Source of the DNA: Virgibacillus aidingensis
GTDB taxonomy: Bacteria; Bacillota; Bacilli; Bacillales; Amphibacillaceae
DNA length: 64,000 bases
Assembly (NCBI RefSeq): GCF_010994035.1
Contig: NZ_WIXN01000020.1
Location: forward strand, 1-64,000
Direction: 5' to 3'
This document shows, one piece after another, positions 54,801-62,434 of this stretch (position 1 is its first letter; the number at the start of each line of letters is the position of its first letter). The translations under genes were made by a program, and so were the position numbers. Under the pieces are notes generated by a model. It had not been told where the DNA came from and searched no databases. It saw nothing but the letters and a program-made list of their open reading frames with translations.

Positions 54801-54967
54801 ATTTCAACGTGTTAAGAAATACTAGTATGCCAGCTATATTGTTAGAGTATATGTTTATTGATAACTATAACGAAAACCAATTGCTCAGAGATGCTAGTTA
54901 TCGGACCTTTTTAGCCCAAATAACTGCAGAAGCAATAGCAAATTCTTTTAATTTAAGAACAAGATAA
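51869..54967 (+). CDS. N-acetylmuramoyl-L-alanine amidase with ten peptidoglycan-binding repeats
   Basis: The 1032 residues have a signal peptide (cleavage after TEA, about residue 28), a disordered acidic/Lys-rich linker (30-140), then ten ~70-residue peptidoglycan-binding-type repeats (about 145-855). Odd/even repeats tend to alternate FGTHWNNP with FADWSNP; the YFGPDTxNVVEEFQ element is repeated. The C-terminal ~180 residues are an Amidase_3 domain: zinc site in LDPGHGDDDPGG, Glu in LNEKDVVLDI, VSFHTNAFNG and ILLEYMFID. It cuts the muramyl-alanine bond. GTG follows GGGAGGTG. The repeat block is nearly identical to that in the next gene. Confidence 0.93.
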   Translation: MKVIKQLFILMAALILFHFSPQITEAAEHNRDNSSEIETTKEADSESKTSSIDEEKKLEEDLKEPVENKETSDNKENYNQTVESDGNPKNEQEKDKIIKENPKEKDENTEEKDEEKTQENHKSSKPRSEEVENEEEETSESSTSIMQFRDSGEAVQAFKLDLMELGFGTHWNNPTNYFGPDTVNVVEEFQSYYGITVSGTGDEATLSKVESVLSSPYQRGNRSEEIREIKLDLVALGFADWSNPTNYFGPDTENVVRAFQSANGLAVNGIIDEVTFNKLDELLNAPLQYGDRNPRVQEFKLNLMQLGFGTHWNNPTNYFGPDTVNVVEEFQSYYGLTVNGTGDDPTLSKMATIFSSPYQRGNRSEEIREIKLDLVALGFADWSNPTNYFGSDTENVVKDFQSTFNLAVNGIIDEITYNKIEELKATPLQYGVRSTEVKEFKLDLVKLGFADWANPTTYFGSGTVSAVEDFQDFYGLPITGTGDEATLDQIETILSTPMQLGARSNEIRQMKEELVAIGFAEWSSPSNYFGAETENAVKDFQSAYSLAVNGIVDEVTLAKIEEVKNAPLEYGLRRGDVIDFKEDLMNTGFGTHWNNPTNYFGPDTVNVVEEFQAYYGLAVTGKGDEATLDQIESVLSSPYQAGNRSEEILNLKLDMVDLGFAHWSNPTNYYGSETEAVVREIQEHYNLAINGIVDEVTLNRLEEETSDLLRYGQRSDEVQSFKENLIKTGFGTHWNNPTNYFGPDTVTVVEEFQSFYGLAVSGVANEFTLNKVDEILSSPMQLGARSSEIRQMKEDLVALGFADWSNPTNCFCADTERVVKEFQAEHNLPVSGIMDQVSINKLNSEIENNVFRIFLDPGHGDDDPGGQGYGLNEKDVVLDIALKTADVLLSTYTGVDVRLSRIDDTFVELTDRANMANEWDADYFVSFHTNAFNGNARGFETYIYNGNVSDETRERQKDIHDYLADRIDVNDRGAKEANFNVLRNTSMPAILLEYMFIDNYNENQLLRDASYRTFLAQITAEAIANSFNLRTR
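52331..54330 (+). repeat. near-identical 2-kb direct repeat, copy 1
   Basis: This block encoding ten cell-wall repeats matches 55476-57475 with an offset of 3145 bases. Sequence differences are few and mostly scattered singles. Units inside are also similar to one another at the DNA level, for example TTTGGCACCCATTGGAATAA recurs with small changes. Confidence 0.85.
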
Positions 54968-55005
54968 AAATAGAGATAGTAGATTTTAATCTACTATCTC
55001 TATTT
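54966..55005 (+). terminator. Rho-independent terminator after the amidase gene
   Basis: AATAGAGATAGTAGATT pairs perfectly with AATCTACTATCTCTATT and ends in T residues. Confidence 0.9.
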
Positions 55006-55036
55006 TAAATTATTTAGGCTTATTTAAGGGGTTTGC

Positions 55037-55066
55037 TTGAAAAGGTTAATTAATTTCCGATACTAT
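55037..55066 (+). promoter_or_regulatory. candidate promoter of the glucosaminidase gene
   Basis: It carries the same CCGATACTATAAG string as the amidase promoter region. It can be read as GAAA-N14-CCGATAC or TTGAAA-N18-TACTAT. The shared sequence suggests the two autolysins are expressed together. Confidence 0.45.
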
Positions 55067-55109
55067 AAGTATAATATAGTTAATATTATCAAAGGGAGGT
55101 GACACTAAA

Positions 55110-58100
55110 GTGAAATTTACAAAATCATTATTTCTACTAATAGTATCTTTAATTCTTTTCCACTTTAGTCCACAAATAATAGTTGCAGGGGAAAGCAAAG
55201 AAGGTAAGCAGGAAATATACGAAGAAAAAAATGAAGCAATACCATTAGAAAATGATGGAAGAAAAGACGAAACGGTAAAATCGGAAGATGAGGAAACCTA
55301 TAATAGAGATGCAAATACAAAAGACCTTGAAGAAGATATAGAAGGTAACCAAGAGGAAGATGTTAAAGGAAATTTAGTAGAAGATAAAGAAGCAAATAAA
55401 AAGACAGAGAGAAAGACAGATATAATGATAGACTCCACCTCATCAATTATGCAGTTTGGGGACCGAAACGGAACAGTACAAGCTTTTAAATTGGATCTTA
55501 TGGAGTTAGGATTTGGCACCCATTGGAATAATCCAACCAATTATTTTGGTCCTGATACCGTAAATGTAGTGGAAGAGTTTCAAAGATATTACGGTCTGAC
55601 TGTAAATGGCACAGGCGATGAAGCAACATTGTCAAAAGTGGAATCCGTATTGTCTAGTCCCTACCAACGAGGGAATCGAAGTGAAGAGATAAGAGAAATA
55701 AAGTTAGACCTGGTAGCATTGGGGTTTGCCGATTGGAGTAACCCAACCAATTATTTTGGTCCAGATACTGAAAATGTAGTCAGAGCTTTTCAGTCAGCGA
55801 ACGGATTAGCAGTTAATGGGATCATAGACGAAGTAACTTTCAATAAATTAGATGAATTGTTGAATGCACCTTTACAATATGGGGACAGAAACCCTAGAGT
55901 ACAAGAATTCAAGTTGGATCTTATGCAGCTGGGATTTGGGACACATTGGAATAATCCAACCAATTATTTTGGTCCGGATACAGTGAATGTCGTGGAAGAG
56001 TTTCAGAGTTATTACGGTTTGACCGTAAATGGTACAGGCGATGATCCAACATTGTCCAAAATGGCAACCATATTTTCCAGTTCCTATCAGCGGGGGAAGC
56101 GAAGTCAGGAGATAAGAGAAATAAAGTTAGACCTCGTAGCGTTAGGTTTTGCCGATTGGAGTAATCCGACCAATTATTTTGGGTCGGATACAGAAAATGT
56201 GGTGAAGGATTTTCAGTCAACCTTTAATTTGGCCGTAAATGGGATTATAGATGAAATAACCTACAACAAAATTGAAGAGTTAAAGGCAACGCCTTTACAA
56301 TACGGAGTTAGAAGTACAGAAGTAAAAGAATTCAAACTCGACCTTGTAAAATTAGGCTTTGCAGATTGGGCTAATCCGACAACATACTTTGGTTCAGGGA
56401 CGGTAAGTGCAGTAGAGGATTTTCAGGACTTTTATGGTCTGCCTATTACTGGAACCGGCGATGAAGCAACACTAGATCAAATAGAAACGATATTATCCAG
56501 CCCAATGCAATTAGGTGCGAGAAGCAACGAGATCAGGCAAATGAAAGAGGAGTTAGTGGCAATAGGATTTGCCGACTGGAGCAGCCCATCCAATTATTTT
56601 GGTGCGGAGACAGAGAATGCCGTAAAAGACTTTCAGTCAGCCTATAGTTTGGCAGTTAACGGAATCGTAGATGAAGTGACATTAGCTAAAATAGAAGAAG
56701 TAAAAAATGCTCCTTTGGAATATGGATTAAGAAGAGGAGACGTAGTTGACTTTAAGGAAGACCTAATGAATACAGGTTTTGGCACGCATTGGAATAACCC
56801 GACCAATTATTTTGGTCCTGACACTGTCAACGTAGTGGAAGAATTCCAAGCTTATTACGGGCTAACTGTAACCGGTAAAGGTGATGAGGCAACACTGGAT
56901 CAGATAGAATCTGTATTATCGAGTCCTTATCAGGCAGGAAACCGAAGCGAAGAGATACTAAACCTTAAGCTTGATATGGTTGATTTAGGTTTTGCTCATT
57001 GGTCGAATCCAACTAATTATTATGGTTCAGAAACAGAAGCTGTCGTACGTGAGATTCAAGAGCATTATAGTTTAGCTATAAATGGGATTGTAGATGAAGT
57101 GACATTTAATAGATTAGAAGAAGAAACTTCTGACCTATTAAGGTATGGTCAAAGAAGTGATGAGGTTCAAAGCTTTAAAGAGAACTTGATTAAGACAGGG
57201 TTTGGGACGCATTGGAATAACCCGACTAATTACTTTGGTCCTGATACCGTTACCGTAGTGGAAGAGTTTCAATCCTTTTACGGTTTATCTGTAAGTGGAG
57301 TGGCGAATGAATTTACTCTTAATAAAATAGATGAGATTCTTTCCAGTCCAATGCAGCTGGGAGCAAGGAGCAATGAGATCAGGCAAATGAAAGAAGATTT
57401 AGTAGCATTGGGTTTTGCCGATTGGAGTAACCCGACTAATTGTTTCTGTGCTGGTACGGAAAGGGTTGTTCAAGATTTTCAACAGGCATATAATTTACCA
57501 ATTAGCGGTATTATGGATGAAAAATCGTTGGAAGTTCTTTCCTTAGCTTTACAAGGTACAAAATATACCTGGTACAATTTAACGCTTGATGAAGCTCTTA
57601 ATATCCAAATGAGTTTAAATAATCCCGCACCACAAACAGATAAAAACTATGCTTATGTATCAGCTTCTCATATTGATAGCAATGGTCGAGTAACTGCTAA
57701 TGTCTTAAATGTAAGAAGTGGTCCAAGTACCTCTGGTAACATTGTCGGCACACTAACAAACGGAACCCAAGTAAACATCATAAGTGAAGTAAATGGCTGG
57801 TATCAAATTGAGTATAGTGATGCTGGCTGGGTAGACGCTGCCAGAGCTGATGTATTATACTATCTTGATCCTTCTAACTTCATAAATGATGAAAGACAAA
57901 GGTTCCAGTTTCTGGATCTTGCCAGAACCAGTGATGCTTCTGCAGATTTGCTGAATGATTATCTAGTAGGCAAAGGAATACTTGCCGGAAAGGGACAGTC
58001 ATTTCTTGAAGCTAGTAGTATCCATGGTGTGAATGATGTATATTTACTGTCACACGCACTGCTGGAAACCGGACATGGTACATCTGCTTTAGCAAACGGA

Positions 58101-58508
58101 GTGGAAGTAGGAAAGGATAAATCTGGTGATCTAGTATTGGTAAATGCCGATAACAGAAGTAGGTTAACAGATATAAAAACTACTTATAACATGTACGGTA
58201 TTGGTGCAGTGGATGGCAATGCACATCAAGCAGGGGCTTTTCGTGCATACAATGAAAGGTGGTATACACCAGAATCAGCTATAATTGGCGGTGCACAATT
58301 TATTGGAAATAATTATGTGAAAGCCGGCCAAAACACCCTTTATAAAATGCGCTGGAACCCAGCTTTCATGGATGAAAATGGGTATGCTTCACACCAATAT
58401 GCAACAGACATTGGTTGGGCTTCTAAACAGGTTACAAATATGTATAACCTTTATCAGGAGTTAAATATCTTCAATGTTTACTTGGATATCCCAGAATATT
58501 TAAAGTAA
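55110..58508 (+). CDS. secreted glucosaminidase with ten peptidoglycan-binding repeats and an SH3 domain
   Basis: The 1132 residues repeat the layout of the amidase: signal peptide, acidic linker, ten ~70-residue cell-wall repeats (about 115-830). The C-terminal part instead has a bacterial SH3 domain (about 865-925, GRVTANVLNVRSGPSTSGNIV). After it comes a glucosaminidase (LytD/Atl-type) domain with SHALLETGHGTSALANGVEV, where the Glu is the likely catalytic acid, and FIGNNYVKAGQNTLYKMRWNP. It would cut the glycan chain. GTG follows GGGAGGTG. Its cell-wall repeats could target it to a wall polymer, possibly the one made by this locus (inference). Confidence 0.93.
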   Translation: MKFTKSLFLLIVSLILFHFSPQIIVAGESKEGKQEIYEEKNEAIPLENDGRKDETVKSEDEETYNRDANTKDLEEDIEGNQEEDVKGNLVEDKEANKKTERKTDIMIDSTSSIMQFGDRNGTVQAFKLDLMELGFGTHWNNPTNYFGPDTVNVVEEFQRYYGLTVNGTGDEATLSKVESVLSSPYQRGNRSEEIREIKLDLVALGFADWSNPTNYFGPDTENVVRAFQSANGLAVNGIIDEVTFNKLDELLNAPLQYGDRNPRVQEFKLDLMQLGFGTHWNNPTNYFGPDTVNVVEEFQSYYGLTVNGTGDDPTLSKMATIFSSSYQRGKRSQEIREIKLDLVALGFADWSNPTNYFGSDTENVVKDFQSTFNLAVNGIIDEITYNKIEELKATPLQYGVRSTEVKEFKLDLVKLGFADWANPTTYFGSGTVSAVEDFQDFYGLPITGTGDEATLDQIETILSSPMQLGARSNEIRQMKEELVAIGFADWSSPSNYFGAETENAVKDFQSAYSLAVNGIVDEVTLAKIEEVKNAPLEYGLRRGDVVDFKEDLMNTGFGTHWNNPTNYFGPDTVNVVEEFQAYYGLTVTGKGDEATLDQIESVLSSPYQAGNRSEEILNLKLDMVDLGFAHWSNPTNYYGSETEAVVREIQEHYSLAINGIVDEVTFNRLEEETSDLLRYGQRSDEVQSFKENLIKTGFGTHWNNPTNYFGPDTVTVVEEFQSFYGLSVSGVANEFTLNKIDEILSSPMQLGARSNEIRQMKEDLVALGFADWSNPTNCFCAGTERVVQDFQQAYNLPISGIMDEKSLEVLSLALQGTKYTWYNLTLDEALNIQMSLNNPAPQTDKNYAYVSASHIDSNGRVTANVLNVRSGPSTSGNIVGTLTNGTQVNIISEVNGWYQIEYSDAGWVDAARADVLYYLDPSNFINDERQRFQFLDLARTSDASADLLNDYLVGKGILAGKGQSFLEASSIHGVNDVYLLSHALLETGHGTSALANGVEVGKDKSGDLVLVNADNRSRLTDIKTTYNMYGIGAVDGNAHQAGAFRAYNERWYTPESAIIGGAQFIGNNYVKAGQNTLYKMRWNPAFMDENGYASHQYATDIGWASKQVTNMYNLYQELNIFNVYLDIPEYLK
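55476..57475 (+). repeat. near-identical 2-kb direct repeat, copy 2
   Basis: Second copy of the wall-binding repeat block of 52331-54330, in the same orientation; see that entry. Recombination between the copies would delete or duplicate the intervening amidase end and promoter and create a chimeric gene. Confidence 0.85.
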
Positions 58509-58520
58509 GGTTTCAAATTA

Positions 58521-58557
58521 AGTCTAGTCTCTTTTATTAGAGATTAGACTATTTTTT
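58521..58557 (+). terminator. Rho-independent terminator after the glucosaminidase gene
   Basis: AGTCTAGTCTC pairs with GAGATTAGACT (one mismatch) and is followed by seven T residues. Confidence 0.85.
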
Positions 58558-58636
58558 TCTTCTGTTTTCAAGTATAATGTATTAATATATTTTTCGTTAA
58601 GTTTATTAACTTTAAGTTTAAAAAAGGAGTCTACAC

Positions 58637-60097
58637 ATGGAACAAAGGACCACACTAAAAAGAACATTTAAGCCCCACTGGATATGGGCAATAGCACTTG
58701 GCTCATCGATTGGCTGGGGAGCGTTTGTGCAGCCTGTTAATTGGATGGAAACGGCAGGGCCTATGGGTGCTATGCTTGGTTTCCTCATTGGGGCAGCACT
58801 TATGATGGTGATTGCTGTAAGTTATGGATTTTTAATTAAAACCTTCCCGGTGTCCGGGGGAGAATTTGCTTATACTTTTGTTAGCCTCGGGCGTACGCAT
58901 GCATTTATCAGCGGCTGGTTTCTAACCTTGGGTTACATATGTATTGTTGCTTTAAACGCCTCAGCCCTTGCACTTATGTTTAAATATGTTTTTCCGGCTA
59001 TTTTGGAAAACCTTTATATGTATCAGGTTGCCGGCTGGGATGTTTATTTTGTGGAAATCATTATAGCCACAGCAGCACTAGCTTTGTTTGGGTACTTTAA
59101 TGTTAAAGGAAGCAGCTTTTCCGGTCGAATGCAATTTGTTTTTTGTATTGTGATGGTTAGTGCAGTAATTGCTATTTTCCTTATGACAGGTGCGCAGCCG
59201 GAAGCAGGTTTTAGCAACGTACAGCCTAGCTTTCCAACTGAAACGACAGCGCTTGCTGCCATATTATCCATTGTAGCTATTGCTCCGTGGGCTTTTGTCG
59301 GATTTGACAATGTGCCACAGGCTGCGGAGGAATTTAACTTTTCATCCAAAAAAGCATTTAGCTTGATTATTCTTGCGATTGTTTTTGCTGCGGTGTTGTA
59401 TTGTTTAATGATCTTAGCAACAGCAATGGCAAGACCGTGGGGAGAGTTAGTTGAAGAGGGAAATCTTTGGGGAACAGGAGCAGCAATTCAGGAATTGCTC
59501 GGTACAACTGGGTTGGTAATTCTGGTTATTGCACTTACCATGGGTATTTTTACAGGACTTAATGGATTTATTATTTCCACCAGTCGTTTGTTATTTGCCA
59601 TGTCACGGGCAAAATTTATTCCGGGCGTTTTCTCTAAATTGCACCCTAAATATAAAACCCCCTATATCAGTGTGATTTTTGCAGTGGTTGTATCGATGAT
59701 TGCTCCATGGTTTGGAAGAGAGGCATTGACTTGGGTTGTGGATATGTCTTCTGTAGGGGTTACCATTGCTTATTTCTATACATGTTATACAGCATTCATT
59801 ATGTTTAGCTGGAATGAGTCAGGCGAAGGCAATAATAGTAATAAAGTTGTTGCTCCTGTTAAAAAGGTATTTGCAGGGTTAGGTATGCTATCTGGTATTA
59901 TATTCCTGGGCTTATTGTTAATTCCTGGTTCACCTGCTTTCCTCGGTGTGGAATCCAGAATTGCTTTAATTGCATGGATTATACTTGGCTTAATTTTTTA
60001 TTTCATTAAACGGAAAGATTTGAATGCCATTCCGAAAGAAGAATTGAGTTATTTGATACTTGGTCGGAAGAAAGCTGGAGTAATTAAGGATAAATAA
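58637..60097 (+). CDS. APC-family amino-acid permease
   Basis: This 486-residue protein has about 12 predicted membrane helices. The N-terminal GSSIGWGAFVQPVNWMETAGPMGAMLGFLIGA is the conserved TM1 region of APC-superfamily transporters. VSGGEFAYTFVSLGRTHAFISGWF follows as TM2-3, and PWAFVGFDNVPQAAEEF is the conserved TM6 region. Substrate is unknown; amino acids or amines are the usual cargo. Ribosome site AAAAGGAG. It stands between the autolysin genes and a YheC/D gene. An amino-acid supply would suit ligases nearby, but the link is circumstantial. Confidence 0.88.
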   Translation: MEQRTTLKRTFKPHWIWAIALGSSIGWGAFVQPVNWMETAGPMGAMLGFLIGAALMMVIAVSYGFLIKTFPVSGGEFAYTFVSLGRTHAFISGWFLTLGYICIVALNASALALMFKYVFPAILENLYMYQVAGWDVYFVEIIIATAALALFGYFNVKGSSFSGRMQFVFCIVMVSAVIAIFLMTGAQPEAGFSNVQPSFPTETTALAAILSIVAIAPWAFVGFDNVPQAAEEFNFSSKKAFSLIILAIVFAAVLYCLMILATAMARPWGELVEEGNLWGTGAAIQELLGTTGLVILVIALTMGIFTGLNGFIISTSRLLFAMSRAKFIPGVFSKLHPKYKTPYISVIFAVVVSMIAPWFGREALTWVVDMSSVGVTIAYFYTCYTAFIMFSWNESGEGNNSNKVVAPVKKVFAGLGMLSGIIFLGLLLIPGSPAFLGVESRIALIAWIILGLIFYFIKRKDLNAIPKEELSYLILGRKKAGVIKDK

Positions 60098-60106
60098 CTT
60101 TAGACC

Positions 60107-60152
60107 AAGAAGGTTGCAGCTCAAAAAACTAAATGAGCTGCAATCTTTTTTT
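60107..60152. terminator. bidirectional terminator between the permease and YheC/D genes
   Basis: AAGGTTGCAGCTCA pairs with TGAGCTGCAATCTT across ~10 bases and is followed by T residues. The convergent gene ends 2 bases later. Confidence 0.85.
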
Positions 60153-60153
60153 C

Positions 60154-61176
60154 TTATACGGCTGTCGTTGCCGAGTTATTAGCTAATCTGTTCTTTAGAT
60201 AATTATAGTAATCAACCTTTATTAAGACAACCTCTCCCATGCCAAATTCAAATCCTGGTCCCAATTCTACTTCAAAGAGATAAGGCTTACCTTCCTGGTC
60301 AAAACCTAAATCAATACCTAAAGAAATTAAATTTTGACCAACAAGTTGCTCTATTTTATAGGGCAGCTCCTTTGCTATCAGCTTAATTTCGCCTTTTACT
60401 TTTTCCGCTCTATCTCCAAAGTTCGCTTCTAGAAAAGGAGTCAGCATCGATACACTGCCACCCTTAGCCACGTTGGATACAACCTTATTATTACCAATGC
60501 GTACTAAATATATGGCAACTTCCCATTTTCCTTCTCCATTTTTTTCAAGTCGTATTCTGCAATCAAAAGGGTATCCCTTTTGATTGGTGGAGGGAATAAA
60601 TTTTTGCATCACATATTTATTCTCTTTCACATTATCTTTTAAAAACCGCTTGAACTGCCTTGTATTTCTTCTCTCTATTTCATTAAGATACTGGATAATA
60701 TATTTTCTGCCCTGTCTGGTTATTTTGTAAACATTTTTACCTCTCAATCCATTATTGGGTTTAAGAATAAATTGTTTATGTTGTTTTGAAAAGCCTTTAA
60801 CCGATTTATAGTCAGTGCAATTCTCATATGGAATAATTAAGTTGGAAAATGTTCCATCTTCCAGGATTTTATTATATATTTTATACTTTGATTTGAATGG
60901 TTTATTTATGGATAATGTACTATGCTTCTTTAAAAATTTTATTACCTGTTTATGTTTGAAAACATATGGATTAAGATCTATAAAAGGCGGCACATCCATT
61001 TCAACTGTTTTCCACTTACTATTTACTAAGATCTTTCCGTATATTTTTTCTTTTTCTAAATCTACATCGTGAGCATTAAAATAAACTATTTCAATATTAT
61101 AGTATTGACTGGTCTTCGCAAGCAATTTTACTAATTTATTTGGTTTTTTGTATGAACGCATAAAACCAATTCTCAT
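60154..61176 (-). CDS. YheC/YheD-family ATP-grasp protein (copy 2)
   Basis: On the minus strand, 340 residues open with MRIGFMRSYKKPNKLVKLLAKTSQYYNIEIVYFNAHDVDL, a paralogue of the 49446-50456 product. The core has FILKPNNGLRGKNVYKI (about 140), PFDCRIRLEKNGEGKWEVA, RIGNNKVVSNVAKGGSVSML and SLGIDLGFDQEGKPYLFEVELGPG near the end. The Mg-binding E-x-N position reads EVELGP, so it differs from copy 1 (ESNNAPG). The two copies flank the two autolysin genes and the permease. The role of the family remains unclear; participation in wall or spore surface modification is plausible. Confidence 0.85.
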   Translation of the reverse strand: MRIGFMRSYKKPNKLVKLLAKTSQYYNIEIVYFNAHDVDLEKEKIYGKILVNSKWKTVEMDVPPFIDLNPYVFKHKQVIKFLKKHSTLSINKPFKSKYKIYNKILEDGTFSNLIIPYENCTDYKSVKGFSKQHKQFILKPNNGLRGKNVYKITRQGRKYIIQYLNEIERRNTRQFKRFLKDNVKENKYVMQKFIPSTNQKGYPFDCRIRLEKNGEGKWEVAIYLVRIGNNKVVSNVAKGGSVSMLTPFLEANFGDRAEKVKGEIKLIAKELPYKIEQLVGQNLISLGIDLGFDQEGKPYLFEVELGPGFEFGMGEVVLIKVDYYNYLKNRLANNSATTAV

Positions 61177-61432
61177 CTATTTCTCTCCCTGCTGTTTTAA
61201 TTGTTGTGCGATGTTTATTACCATGGTGGCTTGGTTTATTGCTTATAATACCCTTTTGAAGGCATTAAAACACCTTTGTAAGTAAACTTTTCGCTTTGAA
61301 AGAGATTAAAAAGGGGTATGTAAAGATAATGTATATAGATTAAAAGAATGGTAATCATTTAGTAATATTTAAGAAAAAAGGAAGGATATACAGTCGTATT
61401 AGCGCAGTTAATACAAGCAAATTGGAATTATA

Positions 61433-61591
61433 TTGCCAACAACGTTTAAACGCTGCCCAAATTATGGTTTACATACTTGGCAGAAGGGTGTAAAAAAAAC
61501 AGACTTGTTCAGCAAAATTATTAGTGTCAAGGCCGGAGAGAAGCATTTGCATAGGGCTCATTACAACCATATTGTTAAGAAATTCTGTTGA
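61433..61591 (+). CDS. possible small ORF or gene remnant
   Basis: A 52-residue frame can start at TTG 61433. It reads ...TFKRCPNYGLHTWQKG and ends AHYNHIVKKFC before a TGA. Composition looks protein-like, but no good ribosome site is present and the region before it is interrupted by a stop 24 bases upstream. It may be the end of a decayed gene. Function unknown. Confidence 0.25.
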   Translation: MPTTFKRCPNYGLHTWQKGVKKTDLFSKIISVKAGEKHLHRAHYNHIVKKFC

Positions 61592-61649
61592 AGCATCAAT
61601 GATTATTTAACTTCTTATTCTTGCGTCCACACTCAGAAAAAACTATATA

Positions 61650-61682
61650 AAAAGCTTGCAGCATTTTTTCTCTGCAAGCTTT
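61650..61682 (-). terminator. Rho-independent terminator (minus strand)
   Basis: On the minus strand AAAGCTTGCAG pairs with CTGCAAGCTTT across 10 bases and continues into T-rich sequence. It ends the two small minus-strand genes below. Confidence 0.8.
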
Positions 61683-61697
61683 CCTATAACTTCATTT

Positions 61698-62039
61698 TCA
61701 ACTAAACGACTTCCGCACCCCAGTATATCCGCCCTTCGTAATATCCCGCTTTCTCAAATGTGTTTTTTCCTCGATAACATGATAATTCCAGTCCACTGCA
61801 AGTTTGAGTTTATAAATTAAATAAATAGTGAGTAACAGCTGAAGAATGGCAATGGCAATGAATAATGCCGGGATGCTTGAAGTGTTAAGTATGATGATTG
61901 CTGCGAGTAAAGCGAGAAATAATGTGGCAGATCTAAGTGTGACTGTAAAGATCAGGGATGCCATGGCGATGGCAAAGATATAGGCAAAATCAGATATGAA
62001 GCCAGTGCTGACGACTGTTAATAAAGGAAATATGCTCAA
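61698..62039 (-). CDS. small membrane protein of unknown function
   Basis: This 113-residue minus-strand product has about three to four predicted membrane helices (residues 5-75) and a basic tail (LKLAVDWNYHVIEEKTHLRKRDITKGGYTGVRKSFS). The start is TTG at 62039, overlapping the previous stop by 4 bases (TTGA), so it is translationally coupled to the 49-residue gene. I do not recognise the family. A terminator follows. The conserved-looking operon-like overlap supports both genes being real. Confidence 0.55.
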   Translation of the reverse strand: MSIFPLLTVVSTGFISDFAYIFAIAMASLIFTVTLRSATLFLALLAAIIILNTSSIPALFIAIAILQLLLTIYLIYKLKLAVDWNYHVIEEKTHLRKRDITKGGYTGVRKSFS

Positions 62040-62185
62040 TGTGTCTCACTTCCTTCTTCTTCGTCCTGCTTCGGCCTGGTGAGGGGCTTATATTTTTCCA
62101 GGTCGTATTCATAGATAATGAAACCTGCACCCAGTCCTTCGTTAATCATGCGGTCAACTTCCTGTACAGGCACTTTTTCCATCAT
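62036..62185 (-). CDS. 49-residue hypothetical protein
   Basis: On the minus strand, ATG at 62185 (or 62182) follows GAAGGTGGTG and opens a frame of 49 residues beginning MMEKVPVQEVDRMINEGLGAGFI and ending in acidic residues (DEEEGSETH). It overlaps the following membrane-protein gene by 4 bases. No domain is recognised; it is soluble and has no signal peptide. Confidence 0.5.
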   Translation of the reverse strand: MMEKVPVQEVDRMINEGLGAGFIIYEYDLEKYKPLTRPKQDEEEGSETH

Positions 62186-62434
62186 GATCACCACCTTCAC
62201 TTCTATTATCTCATATAAAAGAGGGGAAAAAATTGATTTAGGTCAATTTTCGAAAAAAATTCACAAAGTGAAAAATATGTTGAATTATACTATAACAGGG
62301 TATAGGGTAATTGAAGGATCAGGGAAAAAGTAATGGAAATGTAAAATCCAATTCACCGTTTGTACTATACTTTTTTCTTATATGTGATAAAATAGGTTAG
62401 GATATTTACCATTCAAACAGAAGCAGGTGTGACC

